From Candidatus Omnitrophota bacterium (lineage in GTDB: Bacteria; Omnitrophota; Koll11; Tantalellales; Tantalellaceae), in contig JADGBB010000016.1 in the NCBI GenBank assembly GCA_015231715.1, forward strand, positions 1 through 27,002: a stretch of DNA of 27,002 nt, read 5' to 3'. Below, in pieces: positions 7,371 to 15,306 of the stretch. How positions within the stretch are numbered: the stretch's first letter is position 1; every line of letters begins with the position of its first letter. The position numbers and the translations under genes were made by a program. Below the pieces are notes generated by a model that did no database searches, was not told the origin of the DNA, and saw only the letters and a list, made by a program, of their open reading frames with translations.

Positions 7371-7559
7371 TTATTTATTTATAATTCCTTTAACTCGTTT
7401 TTCAAATTCCCCGTAAACAATGCGTATCGAATTAACTACCCCTTTAACACCTTGTTTAAGATTTTCAATTACTTCCGGCTTAGTTTCTCTTATTGCCTCT
7501 ACCGTGATTACACCTATCACAGCTCCCATAAGCATATTCTTAAGATCTTTATCATTCAT
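7371..7559 (-). CDS. 62-residue small protein under a Fur box
   Basis: The protein has one moderately hydrophobic helix (MLMGAVIGVITVEAI, about residues 9-23) followed by a long amphipathic stretch with alternating Lys and Val/Ile. I recognise no specific family; it faintly recalls YtxH-type small proteins. AGGAGGTGTGAA sets the ATG. A 16-of-19 match to the Fur consensus lies 18 bases upstream of the start, so this is probably the first gene of an iron-responsive transcript that runs on through the DUF5320-like gene. Confidence 0.65.
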   Translation of the reverse strand: MNDKDLKNMLMGAVIGVITVEAIRETKPEVIENLKQGVKGVVNSIRIVYGEFEKRVKGIINK

Positions 7560-7576
7560 TTCACACCTCCTATTTT

Positions 7577-7595
7577 GATTTTGATAATCATTCTC
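7577..7595. promoter_or_regulatory. Fur box upstream of the 62-residue gene
   Basis: GATTTTGATAATCATTCTC matches the 19-bp Fur consensus GATAATGATAATCATTATC at 16 positions (mismatches at 4, 5 and 17). It lies 18 bases before the ATG of the 62-residue gene and 22 bases after the stop of the Fur-family gene. The match is seen directly; binding is inferred. Confidence 0.7.
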
Positions 7596-7616
7596 ATTTT
7601 TTTCCCAAAAAAAATG

Positions 7617-8081
7617 CTACTTACAGTTTTCGCAAATGCCGTTTAACCTTATTTCCGATGATCTTGCATTAAATCCGACTTTCCCCATTAATGTCTTTCC
7701 CATATTATCAATAAATTCTTTTTCTTCTTTTGAAAGTTCATCATACCTTATTATCTTCCCGCATGATTCACATACAATATGACAACTTGTGCTTTTGTTC
7801 TCCTCAGTATATTCATATCGTCTAGACCCATCACCAAAATCTTTTTTCCCTATGATCCCGTTTTCCGACAAAATATCCAATGCTCTATAGATAGTAGCCA
7901 TCCCAATCCCGGGATAAAGTTTTTTTGCTTCCGAATAAACATCATCAGCCTTAAGAAGCTTTGCGCCTTTTTTTAAAACACTCAAAACAACTTCCCTAGC
8001 CCCTGTCATCCTAAACTGCCCGGCACCGCCATCATTATGCCCCATCCTACCCGAACAATTCCCTCTTCCTCTTCCTCGCAT
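7617..8081 (-). CDS. Fur/PerR-family metalloregulator
   Basis: A 154-residue DNA-binding repressor of the Fur superfamily. The winged helix includes MATIYRALDILSENGII (about residues 61-77) and the wing GSRRYEY. The dimer domain has two CxxC pairs, Cys104/Cys107 in HIVCESC and Cys150/Cys153 at the very end, forming the structural Zn site. The first 25 residues are an unusual Gly/Arg/His-rich extension (RGRGRGNC...GHNDGG), similar in composition to the DUF5320-like neighbour. AGGAGATAAG precedes the ATG. A palindromic Fur box lies 22 bases upstream, and another follows the gene, so autoregulation and control of the downstream genes are likely. Fur versus PerR sensing cannot be told from sequence. 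Confidence 0.9.
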   Translation of the reverse strand: MRGRGRGNCSGRMGHNDGGAGQFRMTGAREVVLSVLKKGAKLLKADDVYSEAKKLYPGIGMATIYRALDILSENGIIGKKDFGDGSRRYEYTEENKSTSCHIVCESCGKIIRYDELSKEEKEFIDNMGKTLMGKVGFNARSSEIRLNGICENCK

Positions 8082-8102
8082 CTTATCTCCTATTTCTAAT
8101 TC

Positions 8103-8125
8103 ATGAGAACGATTATCATTCTCAT
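8103..8125. promoter_or_regulatory. Palindromic Fur box upstream of the Fur-family gene
   Basis: A 23-bp near-perfect palindrome with outer arms ATGAGAA and TTCTCAT and inner GAT/ATC; only one symmetric pair and the centre mismatch. Its core (8105-8123) matches the 19-bp Fur consensus at 15 positions. It sits in the 83-base gap between the OsmC-like and Fur-family genes, suggesting an internal, iron-sensitive promoter there. Confidence 0.75.
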
Positions 8126-8164
8126 TTTACCTGACGTAACTCCTCTTGTCAAGTATTTTAAAAA

Positions 8165-8563
8165 TTATTTGGGATTTATGGTTATGTTTATTTCGGGCGG
8201 GAAATGTAGGGTGTTGTGCATTGGGCATTGTTCGGCGGATCTTTTTATGACGTCTATTCGGGTTTGTGCTTTTTCATTTTTAGGGATATTTATTTGAATG
8301 TCTATTTTACCTATACGGCGCGGATCATCCGCAAAGTCGTAATCAACATTTATGGCTAGACCTTGGGCATCGACATCGATCGTCTTAAGATATTTTGCGA
8401 CAAATGTCCCCATGCATGACGCGATAGAAGCAATGAATAGCTCATTAGGGCTTATAGCTGTATTTGTTCCGCCTTTTTCTTCCGGAAGATCCGTAAGAAT
8501 TTCAAAATCTCTTGTTTTAGAAACAAATTTTGTTCCGCCTTTATATATTATCTCTGCTTTCAT
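8165..8563 (-). CDS. OsmC/Ohr-superfamily protein (redox-active Cys pair)
   Basis: A 132-residue protein of the OsmC fold. It has both family cysteines: Cys50 in IASIASCMG and Cys113 in EQCPMHNTL. In Ohr/OsmC enzymes this pair reduces organic peroxides; in YhfA-type members the role is unknown. The order (short N-terminal hairpin, then the helix with the first Cys) fits the YhfA-like group more than Ohr. The gene overlaps the end of the NosR/NapH-like gene by 23 bases, so they are co-translated. Proximity to Fur and redox genes suggests a role in thiol or peroxide balance during iron handling (inference). Confidence 0.85.
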   Translation of the reverse strand: MKAEIIYKGGTKFVSKTRDFEILTDLPEEKGGTNTAISPNELFIASIASCMGTFVAKYLKTIDVDAQGLAINVDYDFADDPRRIGKIDIQINIPKNEKAQTRIDVIKRSAEQCPMHNTLHFPPEINITINPK

Positions 8564-9950
8564 TTTTTATATCCTTTTTTCCGCCTGTTGTCGGACACAT
8601 ATCTACACAAGTATTACACATAAAACATTCTTCATTATTTATTATCGGCCTTTTCTCTTTCTCATTATATTCCACGGCATTCATTTGGCAATTGTTTTCC
8701 GCTTTTCTGCATCCGGTGCATTTGCCGTTCGGCAGAATAACATTAAGTTTTCTCAATCCCAAACGTTCCGATAATCTGGATAAAAGCGCGAAGAATGCTC
8801 CAAGCGGGCATACATATTTACAATAAAATCTGGATATACATGCCGAAACGATAAGCACGGTTATTACCCAGATCCAAACAATAGGTTCGCCGTACATTTT
8901 AAAAAAAGTCGCGAAAGGTTCTATTATCCCTATTATGAATATAGCCAGATTCTTATTTACGAACATCAGAAAAATTATCAAAATAAATACCAGAATAAAA
9001 TATTTTACCAGCCTTAGCGATCTATCTATTTTGACGGGTACTTTTATTTCATACGGCACAATTTTATGTACGACTTCAAGCACCGATCCAAAAGGACATA
9101 ACCAACCGCAATAAAATCTGCCGGCAAAAATAGTTAATCCGATTGCAAAAAAAAGTAAACTGTACCAATACAAGTTATTTATGAATACCGGCAAATTAAA
9201 ACTTAAAAGATTCAAAATATCGTATACAGAGAATCCTCCGCCTTTTAAAAAACCAATGTATACAATTGATACCCCTAAAACCAAATATCTTAATTGTTTG
9301 CTTTTAGAAAAAAACGCGCAAAATGCAAGTCCTACTATTATCCAAAGAACAATAAAATCTATCTGCCAGAGTAAATGATGCAATAATACATGTCTTACGG
9401 GATTAGCGCTGTCGGCATCCCCATAAAAAAGAACTTGCTCGGTAACAAGTTTAAGCGCGGTTTCAATGGATCTAGAAATAGTGCTTGAACTTATAGTCGC
9501 TCCGGTTATAGCATCTACATCAATACCTAAAGAAAATCCATCGGTAATATCTTTGCCGATGAACTGATCTAAAAACCAGCTGCCTTCGTTTAATAAACCT
9601 CTTGTATACTTCGGAGTTTCATTCTCTTCAATTATTTTTACACCGGTTATACGTCCTTTAGCATCAACGCCTACAAGAGTATATATCATATCCCTGTAGC
9701 CCCAGGATTCTTCCGGCACTACTTCTGTTGTCAAAAAAACCACTCCTACAAATTCTCCTCCATTGGACCTATACCCCATAAAATGGCCGAACGGTTCTTC
9801 TTCACGAACGAATATATTAGCCGCGGGAAGCACTTCCGCCAGATCACTTTTTGTAATAAACTCTGAAGCCTCGCTTGTATTCTGACTTGGGAAAACAAAT
9901 AAAGATACTGTGATAATTAAGAATAAAATTTTATATGTGAGCTTTTTCAT
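8541..9950 (-). CDS. NosR/NapH-like membrane flavin/iron-sulfur protein
   Basis: A 469-residue redox protein. After a signal-like helix (about residues 5-22) comes a periplasmic FMN-binding domain with the flavin-attachment motif ITGATISS (about 148-155). Then about six membrane helices follow, with CGWLCP (281-286) and CKYVCP (377-382) at helix ends, and a C-terminal ferredoxin-like domain. NosR is longer (about 700 residues); this is a compact version. In the ferredoxin domain the first set reads CTGCRKAENNC, so the usual third Cys is Ala, while the second set CFMCNTCVDMC is complete. It probably passes electrons across the membrane between quinol or ferredoxin and a periplasmic or lumenal flavin. 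ATG 9950 is chosen over a TTG at 9965; both have weak ribosome sites. Confidence 0.8.
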   Translation of the reverse strand: MKKLTYKILFLIITVSLFVFPSQNTSEASEFITKSDLAEVLPAANIFVREEEPFGHFMGYRSNGGEFVGVVFLTTEVVPEESWGYRDMIYTLVGVDAKGRITGVKIIEENETPKYTRGLLNEGSWFLDQFIGKDITDGFSLGIDVDAITGATISSSTISRSIETALKLVTEQVLFYGDADSANPVRHVLLHHLLWQIDFIVLWIIVGLAFCAFFSKSKQLRYLVLGVSIVYIGFLKGGGFSVYDILNLLSFNLPVFINNLYWYSLLFFAIGLTIFAGRFYCGWLCPFGSVLEVVHKIVPYEIKVPVKIDRSLRLVKYFILVFILIIFLMFVNKNLAIFIIGIIEPFATFFKMYGEPIVWIWVITVLIVSACISRFYCKYVCPLGAFFALLSRLSERLGLRKLNVILPNGKCTGCRKAENNCQMNAVEYNEKEKRPIINNEECFMCNTCVDMCPTTGGKKDIKNESRDNI

Positions 9951-9968
9951 GAAAGGTCTTTTCAAAAA

Positions 9969-10181
9969 TTAGTATTTTTCCTCATTCGGGATCGTGTCAT
10001 CTTCCAGATCAATTCCCGAAATTATTTTATCTATTTCTGATTCTTTGTTAAGGTCCGTAGGAATTTTAGCATCTATGAAATCATTTGTTTTTTCCAGCTG
10101 TTTTGATTTATTTCGTGCTTTAGCTATTACAGCGCCTGCTCCCGCTATTATGCCTATTGTTGCGATTGTGATAATTTCCAT
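9969..10181 (-). CDS. 70-residue single-pass membrane protein
   Basis: An N-terminal hydrophobic helix (EIITIATIGIIAGAGAVIA) is followed by a basic patch (KARNKSKQ) and an acidic soluble tail rich in Asp, Glu and Ile. I recognise no family. AGGAG lies seven bases before ATG 10181; a GTG two codons earlier is too close to that site. It sits between the PDZ-pyrophosphatase and NosR-like genes with spacings of 15 and 18 bases. The plan (helix, then charged tail) recurs in other microproteins of this cluster. Confidence 0.7.
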   Translation of the reverse strand: MEIITIATIGIIAGAGAVIAKARNKSKQLEKTNDFIDAKIPTDLNKESEIDKIISGIDLEDDTIPNEEKY

Positions 10182-10196
10182 TTTCACTCTCCTAGC

Positions 10197-13148
10197 TTAT
10201 CTGTAAAAATGAGCGAAGATTAATGCCACTACCGCCATGAGTTTTATTATTATGTTCATTGCCGGTCCTGCTGTGTCCTTAAAAGGATCGCCAACTGTGT
10301 CCCCTGTTATCGAAGCCTTATGTGACGCGGATCCCTTGCCGCCATGATTGCCTTTTTCTATGTATTTTTTCGCGTTATCCCACGCGCCGCCGGAATTAAT
10401 CATTACAAGCCCCAGTATTATACCGGTAACAGTTCCACCTAAAATAAATCCTCCCAGAGCTTGTTTTCCCATTACCATTCCTACTATAAGAGGCAAAGTA
10501 ATTGCTACCATTCCGGGTATTACTAGTTCATTCAACGCGCCTGTTGCGGCTATATCAATACATTTATCCGAATCAGGTTCGGCTTTTCCTTCGATAAGTC
10601 CTTTTATAGATTTAAATTGGCGTCTTATTTCGTTGACCATCAAATTTGAAACTTTGCCCACAGACTCCATAGTTAAAGCGGCTATCGCAAAAGGTACTAC
10701 AGCTCCCATAAATAGTCCTAGTCCCGTTACAAGACTCGTAACATCAAGCTGCATAAGGCCTGCGGCATGTAAGTACGCGGCAAAAAATGATGTCGCTGTC
10801 ATGGCCGCGGAACCTATGGCAAAACCTTTACCGATTGCCGCTGTTGTATTCCCCACAGAATCAAGTTCGTCGGTTATATCTCTAATCTCTTTACCAGCTC
10901 CGCTAAGCTCGGCTATACCGCCTGCATTATCAACTATAGGCCCGAAAGAATCTATACTCATGATGATACCTATAGTTCCCGACATGCCGACAGCTGAAAG
11001 AGCTATACCGTATAATCCTCCGATCCTGTACGCTATGTATATCGTAGCGCATATAGTTAATATCGGCAGTATAGAACTTTTAAGCCCCACGGCAAATCCT
11101 GTTATTATGGTATTCGCGCTTCCTGATTCGGCTGATTTAGCTATTCTTTTTACAGGACTTCCCGAAGTAAAATATTCACTTTCAAGCCCCATCAAAATAC
11201 CGCATATTATACCGGCAAATATAACCCAAAAATAATTTATACTGCCGAATATCATTACTGAAGCTATGTAAGCACCTTTAAGAAATATTACACCCGCAAC
11301 ATAAGTAGCGTATCTCAACTGTTTTTGCGGATCGAATTTTTTAAAAAACCTTATACCAAAAATACCGGCGACAGTAGCTATAACACCTATGCCCGCCAAA
11401 AGAAGCGGCAATACCATAGTGCCTACGCTTCCGCCTAACATGGTCATTCCGATAGTAGTAGCGGCAATTACAGATCCCACATATGATTCAAAAAGATCCG
11501 CTCCCATACCTGCCGTATCGCCCACACAGTCGCCGACAAGATCAGCTATAACTCCCGGATTACGAGGGTCATCTTCAGGAATATCCTCTTCAAGTTTCCC
11601 CACCAGGTCAGCTCCGATATCCGCGCTCTTAGTATAAATACCTCCGCCTACTCTGGCAAAAAGCGCTACCATAGAAGCCCCAAGAGCAAAACCGACAATT
11701 ACATATGATAGAACAAGCGGACTGCCGTCCGTAAGCAAACATACTATCGATATACCGACAACACCCAATGCCGCGACTGAAAGCCCCATGACTGCTCCGC
11801 CTTTGAACGATATCGCTAAAGCTTTAGATATCCCTCCGTCCTTCGCGCCTTGGCAGGTTCTTACATTAGCTGAAGTTGTTGAATTAACTCCTATATATCC
11901 CGCCGCCAAAGAACATAAGGCGCCTAAAGCAAAAGCCAGAGCGGTATATAACCCCATAAAGAAAGTTAGGATCACAAAAACAACCAGCATAACTTTAAAA
12001 ATTAATCGATATTCTTCTTTTATAAAAACAAAAGTTCCCGAACGTATTTTATCGGCTATTTTTATCATTTTTTTATTACCGTCCGGATATTGCCGTACCG
12101 AACTAAAAATCAAGAAAGCGATAAATAGACCTGCAAGCCCTGTCCACAATATCCATTGAACGATTGCAAGGCACCACGCGAAATCCTGTTCGGTTGAATT
12201 ATTTATCAGCTCAACTATCGCCTGATCTTTTTCCTCTAGCCCTAATATGCCGTTATCAATAAAGGAATGCAGGCTTCCTAAAAGATCACTTTGACTGCTA
12301 AGAGATGAATTTGTTCCGGCTGATTTTATGCTTGTTGAATCGATCGGTACATACCTGTATTTGCCCGCTGAATATACATCAAGTAAAGCGATATCATCAT
12401 TATCTTTAAGAATAGCGGTAAATAAAGATGATATATCACTAATAGGCACGCCGTTAACTCCTGTTATAACATCCCCTGTTTTAAGCCCGGCTTGATCTGC
12501 TATCCCGCCAGGGATAACAGACAAAACAACAACTCCGTTAATATTATCCGGTATTATATAAGCGGTTCTGATAGCCTGTGTGAGGGTTACCATTGATATC
12601 CCCCAATCTTCGGCATCTTTTGAACTTGTTGAACTCTGGGCCGCTATAGGTACTTCTCCGAGTACAAGATATGTTGATTTAGTAACGCCTTTTCTTATAT
12701 AGGCTATTCTAATCCTGTCCCCGGGTTTTTCATCTGCCAGCACTGCTTTTAGATCCGCTATGGTCGCGATGTCCTTACCGTCGACAGAAATTATAACATC
12801 GCCTCTTTCTAGTCCCGCATTATCCGCCGGCGAATCGGAGACCACACTATTGATCAATACTCCGTTCGAGCTGGCAAGCCCTAGATTCAGGGCAAGCGTC
12901 TTATCAATATCAAGTAATTCCGCGCCTAGGTATACGCCGGAAGAGGCGTACTGTGTATCTATATCATCGACTGTGTTGGATGTTTTAATTATGGTTACGC
13001 TGGGTACTGTACTTGCGGTCTGATTGTAAACAAAATTACTTCCGTACGTATTGGAGTAGAGAAGATATATTATAAATATGATGACCATCCCGCCGGCCAC
13101 ATACATCCATTTTCTAAAAGTATCGGTGCTAACGCTTCTATCGCTCAT
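10197..13148 (-). CDS. Tandem-PDZ / membrane pyrophosphatase fusion
   Basis: This 983-residue protein joins two modules. Residues 14-32 are a membrane anchor, followed by PDZ domains at about 70-165 and 182-272. From about 325 to the end lies a full-length membrane pyrophosphatase, which couples PPi hydrolysis to pumping H+ or Na+. Its motifs are GADLVGK (512-518), EDDPRNP, the Asp-rich loop with GD..GD, GMGADLFESY (547-556), DSVGNTTAAIGKG (763-775), and TGDTVGDPFKDTAGP (948-962). Ala in NTTAA marks the K+-dependent class; H+ versus Na+ cannot be decided. In the loop usually written DNVGDNVGD, both Asn are replaced (Leu, Cys). The ribosome site AAAGGAG is excellent, and no frameshift separates the halves. 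With one added N-terminal helix, the PDZ pair would lie in the lumen or periplasm and the active site in the cytosol. PDZ parts are paralogous to the other cluster PDZ proteins. Confidence 0.92.
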   Translation of the reverse strand: MSDRSVSTDTFRKWMYVAGGMVIIFIIYLLYSNTYGSNFVYNQTASTVPSVTIIKTSNTVDDIDTQYASSGVYLGAELLDIDKTLALNLGLASSNGVLINSVVSDSPADNAGLERGDVIISVDGKDIATIADLKAVLADEKPGDRIRIAYIRKGVTKSTYLVLGEVPIAAQSSTSSKDAEDWGISMVTLTQAIRTAYIIPDNINGVVVLSVIPGGIADQAGLKTGDVITGVNGVPISDISSLFTAILKDNDDIALLDVYSAGKYRYVPIDSTSIKSAGTNSSLSSQSDLLGSLHSFIDNGILGLEEKDQAIVELINNSTEQDFAWCLAIVQWILWTGLAGLFIAFLIFSSVRQYPDGNKKMIKIADKIRSGTFVFIKEEYRLIFKVMLVVFVILTFFMGLYTALAFALGALCSLAAGYIGVNSTTSANVRTCQGAKDGGISKALAISFKGGAVMGLSVAALGVVGISIVCLLTDGSPLVLSYVIVGFALGASMVALFARVGGGIYTKSADIGADLVGKLEEDIPEDDPRNPGVIADLVGDCVGDTAGMGADLFESYVGSVIAATTIGMTMLGGSVGTMVLPLLLAGIGVIATVAGIFGIRFFKKFDPQKQLRYATYVAGVIFLKGAYIASVMIFGSINYFWVIFAGIICGILMGLESEYFTSGSPVKRIAKSAESGSANTIITGFAVGLKSSILPILTICATIYIAYRIGGLYGIALSAVGMSGTIGIIMSIDSFGPIVDNAGGIAELSGAGKEIRDITDELDSVGNTTAAIGKGFAIGSAAMTATSFFAAYLHAAGLMQLDVTSLVTGLGLFMGAVVPFAIAALTMESVGKVSNLMVNEIRRQFKSIKGLIEGKAEPDSDKCIDIAATGALNELVIPGMVAITLPLIVGMVMGKQALGGFILGGTVTGIILGLVMINSGGAWDNAKKYIEKGNHGGKGSASHKASITGDTVGDPFKDTAGPAMNIIIKLMAVVALIFAHFYR

Positions 13149-13157
13149 CTTTCTCCT

Positions 13158-14090
13158 TTAAATAACAGGGTTTTTATACTGTATCGGCAGGTCTTTCCCG
13201 ACAATTACTTCTTCAATTTTTATTTCAGGACCATATACTTTAACCGATATAAATTGCCTAAAACCGGAATCAAGCAGGGTTTCCGAAAAACTCCCGCAAG
13301 TAATATATCTTACATTGTTTACTGTAACATCCGCAAACCCGTGATAATGGCCTTGAAAAACAATATCTACTTCATATTTTTCAAACAAAGCCACGAGTTC
13401 TTCTTTTTCTTTATTCTGCGGGAAAAGCGACAGTGAATTGCCGCCGTACATAGGAACATGGCTTATAACAAAAAGTAAAGGCTGCTGATTTTCTTTTAGT
13501 TCTTTTCTGATCCAATCCATCTGCAGGTCCCCTATCTCGCTATCCGCTGAATCTATAACAACAAATTTAGCGTTGCCTCCATAAAATGAATATACTGAAG
13601 GCCCAAGTTTTCTGTAATAAACATTCCATCCGTTATTGTAAAGATCGTGATTTCCAATTGCAGGATAAACAGGCACAGTAAGTTTGTTAGCATTAGTAAT
13701 AAAGTTATCGTATTCCGCTTCCAGTCCTAAAAATGTGAGGTCGCCTCCGAAAACAACAAAACCTGTTTTATTTGCCCTGATAAAAGCATCCAGTTCAGGA
13801 AAAACACTGTCGCCTTCGCTTGTTAAATGGGGATCTGAGCAAAAAGCAAAATTATAATCATACGAACCCTGAAGAATATTGGTGTAGGACGATTTCATGC
13901 TTCTGGACAATTTGAACCTTGCGGTCACATCATCATCTTCCGACATTTGCATGTTGCCTGATATTAAAAGCCATGAAAAATAAATTATGGGCAGCAATAT
14001 AGTCACCGCGAAAACTATCATTATTTTTCTCCATTTTTTTATGGAGTTTTTTTCTTTTTCGACTTCAGATATTTTCATACGCTCGTTCAT
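13158..14090 (-). CDS. Membrane-anchored calcineurin-like metallophosphoesterase
   Basis: A 310-residue protein with one membrane helix (about residues 22-43) after a basic N-terminus, then a complete metallophosphoesterase domain: SDPH (Asp86, His88), GGD (115-117), GNHD (146-149), SHVP and GHYH. These supply all ligands of a two-metal (Fe, Mn or Zn) centre that hydrolyses phosphate esters. The basic N-terminus predicts that the catalytic domain is outside the cytoplasm, in the periplasm or magnetosome lumen. The substrate is unknown. AAGGACAACTT precedes the ATG. It lies nine bases upstream of the PDZ-pyrophosphatase gene, between two PDZ genes, hinting at linked phosphate chemistry (inference). 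Confidence 0.85.
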   Translation of the reverse strand: MNERMKISEVEKEKNSIKKWRKIMIVFAVTILLPIIYFSWLLISGNMQMSEDDDVTARFKLSRSMKSSYTNILQGSYDYNFAFCSDPHLTSEGDSVFPELDAFIRANKTGFVVFGGDLTFLGLEAEYDNFITNANKLTVPVYPAIGNHDLYNNGWNVYYRKLGPSVYSFYGGNAKFVVIDSADSEIGDLQMDWIRKELKENQQPLLFVISHVPMYGGNSLSLFPQNKEKEELVALFEKYEVDIVFQGHYHGFADVTVNNVRYITCGSFSETLLDSGFRQFISVKVYGPEIKIEEVIVGKDLPIQYKNPVI

Positions 14091-14110
14091 AAGTTGTCCT
14101 TCTGCCGCCT

Positions 14111-15286
14111 TTATTCTTCAGACGGCCTGTTAAATTCTCTATACGCCATGAACATTATGATCAAAACAAGTATAGCGATAAAAAGCACGGTTTCGTTAAC
14201 GGTACTTGATGACTGCGACGGCACGCTTGAGGGCCTATTTAATGCTGTGTCTGAATCATCTGTTGTCGATGAACTTCCCGGCGGTTCAGAAGGCCTATTC
14301 CAGGCAGTTTCATCGGACGCTGTCAGCACTACTTCATCTTGGACGAACTTGCCGCCTTTCGGTCCTTCCTCTTCTTCTTCATCTTCATCATCACCAAACG
14401 GCATTCCGCCGGTAAACACACTGAATATTTTATCTAATATTGTTTGCGGAGCGCTGTCCGAAACATTCTCACTTATGCTTGTTGAATTGATTGCTACATA
14501 TCTCAGAGCCCCTTGCGAATATACATCCAAAAGCGCTATGTTGTTATTATCTTCCGAAAGAGCTGTAAAAAGATCGCTCATGCTGGCTACATCAGTTTGA
14601 TCTACGCCCGTAATTATATCGCCAGTACTTAAACCGGCCTGATCCGCTAAACTCCCCGGTATGACAGAAAGGATAATGACACCCGTAACATCGCCTGGTA
14701 CGCTGGTTGACGCTCTTATAGACGGGGTCAATGTTGTCATTGATACGCCCCAATCAGTAGCATCTGTATTCAAAGCCGCAGACGTTTTTGAATCGTCGCT
14801 CTGATAGACGCCTAATACCGCGTAAGTCGAATACTTAACACCGTTTCGCGCGTAAATTATCCTTACTCTTGTTCCCGGTGTTAATGTTTTGATAATATCT
14901 TTAAGGCCGTCAACACTCTCTACAGTGACACCGTTTATCGAAAGAATAACATCGCCCCTTTCTATTCCGGCGTCCATAGCAGGTGAATTCTCAATAACCT
15001 CATTTACAAGTACTCCGCAGGAATCAAGCAATCCAAGCTGATTACGCAAAACGGCCGTCAGCTCAACAACTTCAACACCAAGATAAGCCGCAAAAGTCGC
15101 ATCCGTCCCGGCAGTAAGAACAACGGCACCTGAAGAACCGCTTGAAGAACTTGAACTAGTAGCGGAACTCGCATCAGTCCTTGTTCTGTACTGATCATCC
15201 GTTACTTCTTCAAACACAACGTATAAGCCAACCATCAGTACCATGCCAAGAACAAAAGCTAATGAATAAGTATGTTTATTCTCCAA
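14111..15286 (-). CDS. Tandem-PDZ membrane protein with N- and C-terminal helices (MamE/MamP-like PDZ part)
   Basis: The 391-residue product starts with TTG, supported by AAAGGAGATC just upstream. Order: membrane helix (about 8-24), Ser-rich linker (38-53), PDZ1 (about 66-160), PDZ2 (about 178-268), an acidic run (DDEDEEEEE, 299-307), a Ser/Pro linker with NRPS repeated at 330, 350 and 386, and a second helix (366-381). PDZ domains bind C-terminal peptides; in MamE and MamP they sort proteins to the magnetosome. There is no CXXCH heme motif, unlike MamE and MamP. The 'FTGG.PFG' plus acidic-run segment resembles that of the tandem-PDZ protein at 25505, so the two are close paralogues. Two anchors would hold the PDZ domains outside the cytoplasm. 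Confidence 0.82.
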   Translation of the reverse strand: MENKHTYSLAFVLGMVLMVGLYVVFEEVTDDQYRTRTDASSATSSSSSSGSSGAVVLTAGTDATFAAYLGVEVVELTAVLRNQLGLLDSCGVLVNEVIENSPAMDAGIERGDVILSINGVTVESVDGLKDIIKTLTPGTRVRIIYARNGVKYSTYAVLGVYQSDDSKTSAALNTDATDWGVSMTTLTPSIRASTSVPGDVTGVIILSVIPGSLADQAGLSTGDIITGVDQTDVASMSDLFTALSEDNNNIALLDVYSQGALRYVAINSTSISENVSDSAPQTILDKIFSVFTGGMPFGDDEDEEEEEGPKGGKFVQDEVVLTASDETAWNRPSEPPGSSSTTDDSDTALNRPSSVPSQSSSTVNETVLFIAILVLIIMFMAYREFNRPSEE

Positions 15287-15306
15287 AATAGATCTCCTTT
15301 ACATTG

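Noticed and set aside
7143..7646. Plus-strand open frame (167 codons) across the DUF5320-like and 62-residue genes
   Set aside because: Phe/Ile-rich low-complexity translation, running opposite two small genes with excellent ribosome sites and a Fur box.
10348..11235. Long plus-strand open frame (295 codons) opposite the pyrophosphatase
   Set aside because: It is the antisense shadow of a clearly conserved coding region, rich in Pro/Ile/Ser as expected from reverse reading of Gly/Ala/Asp codons, with no recognisable domain.
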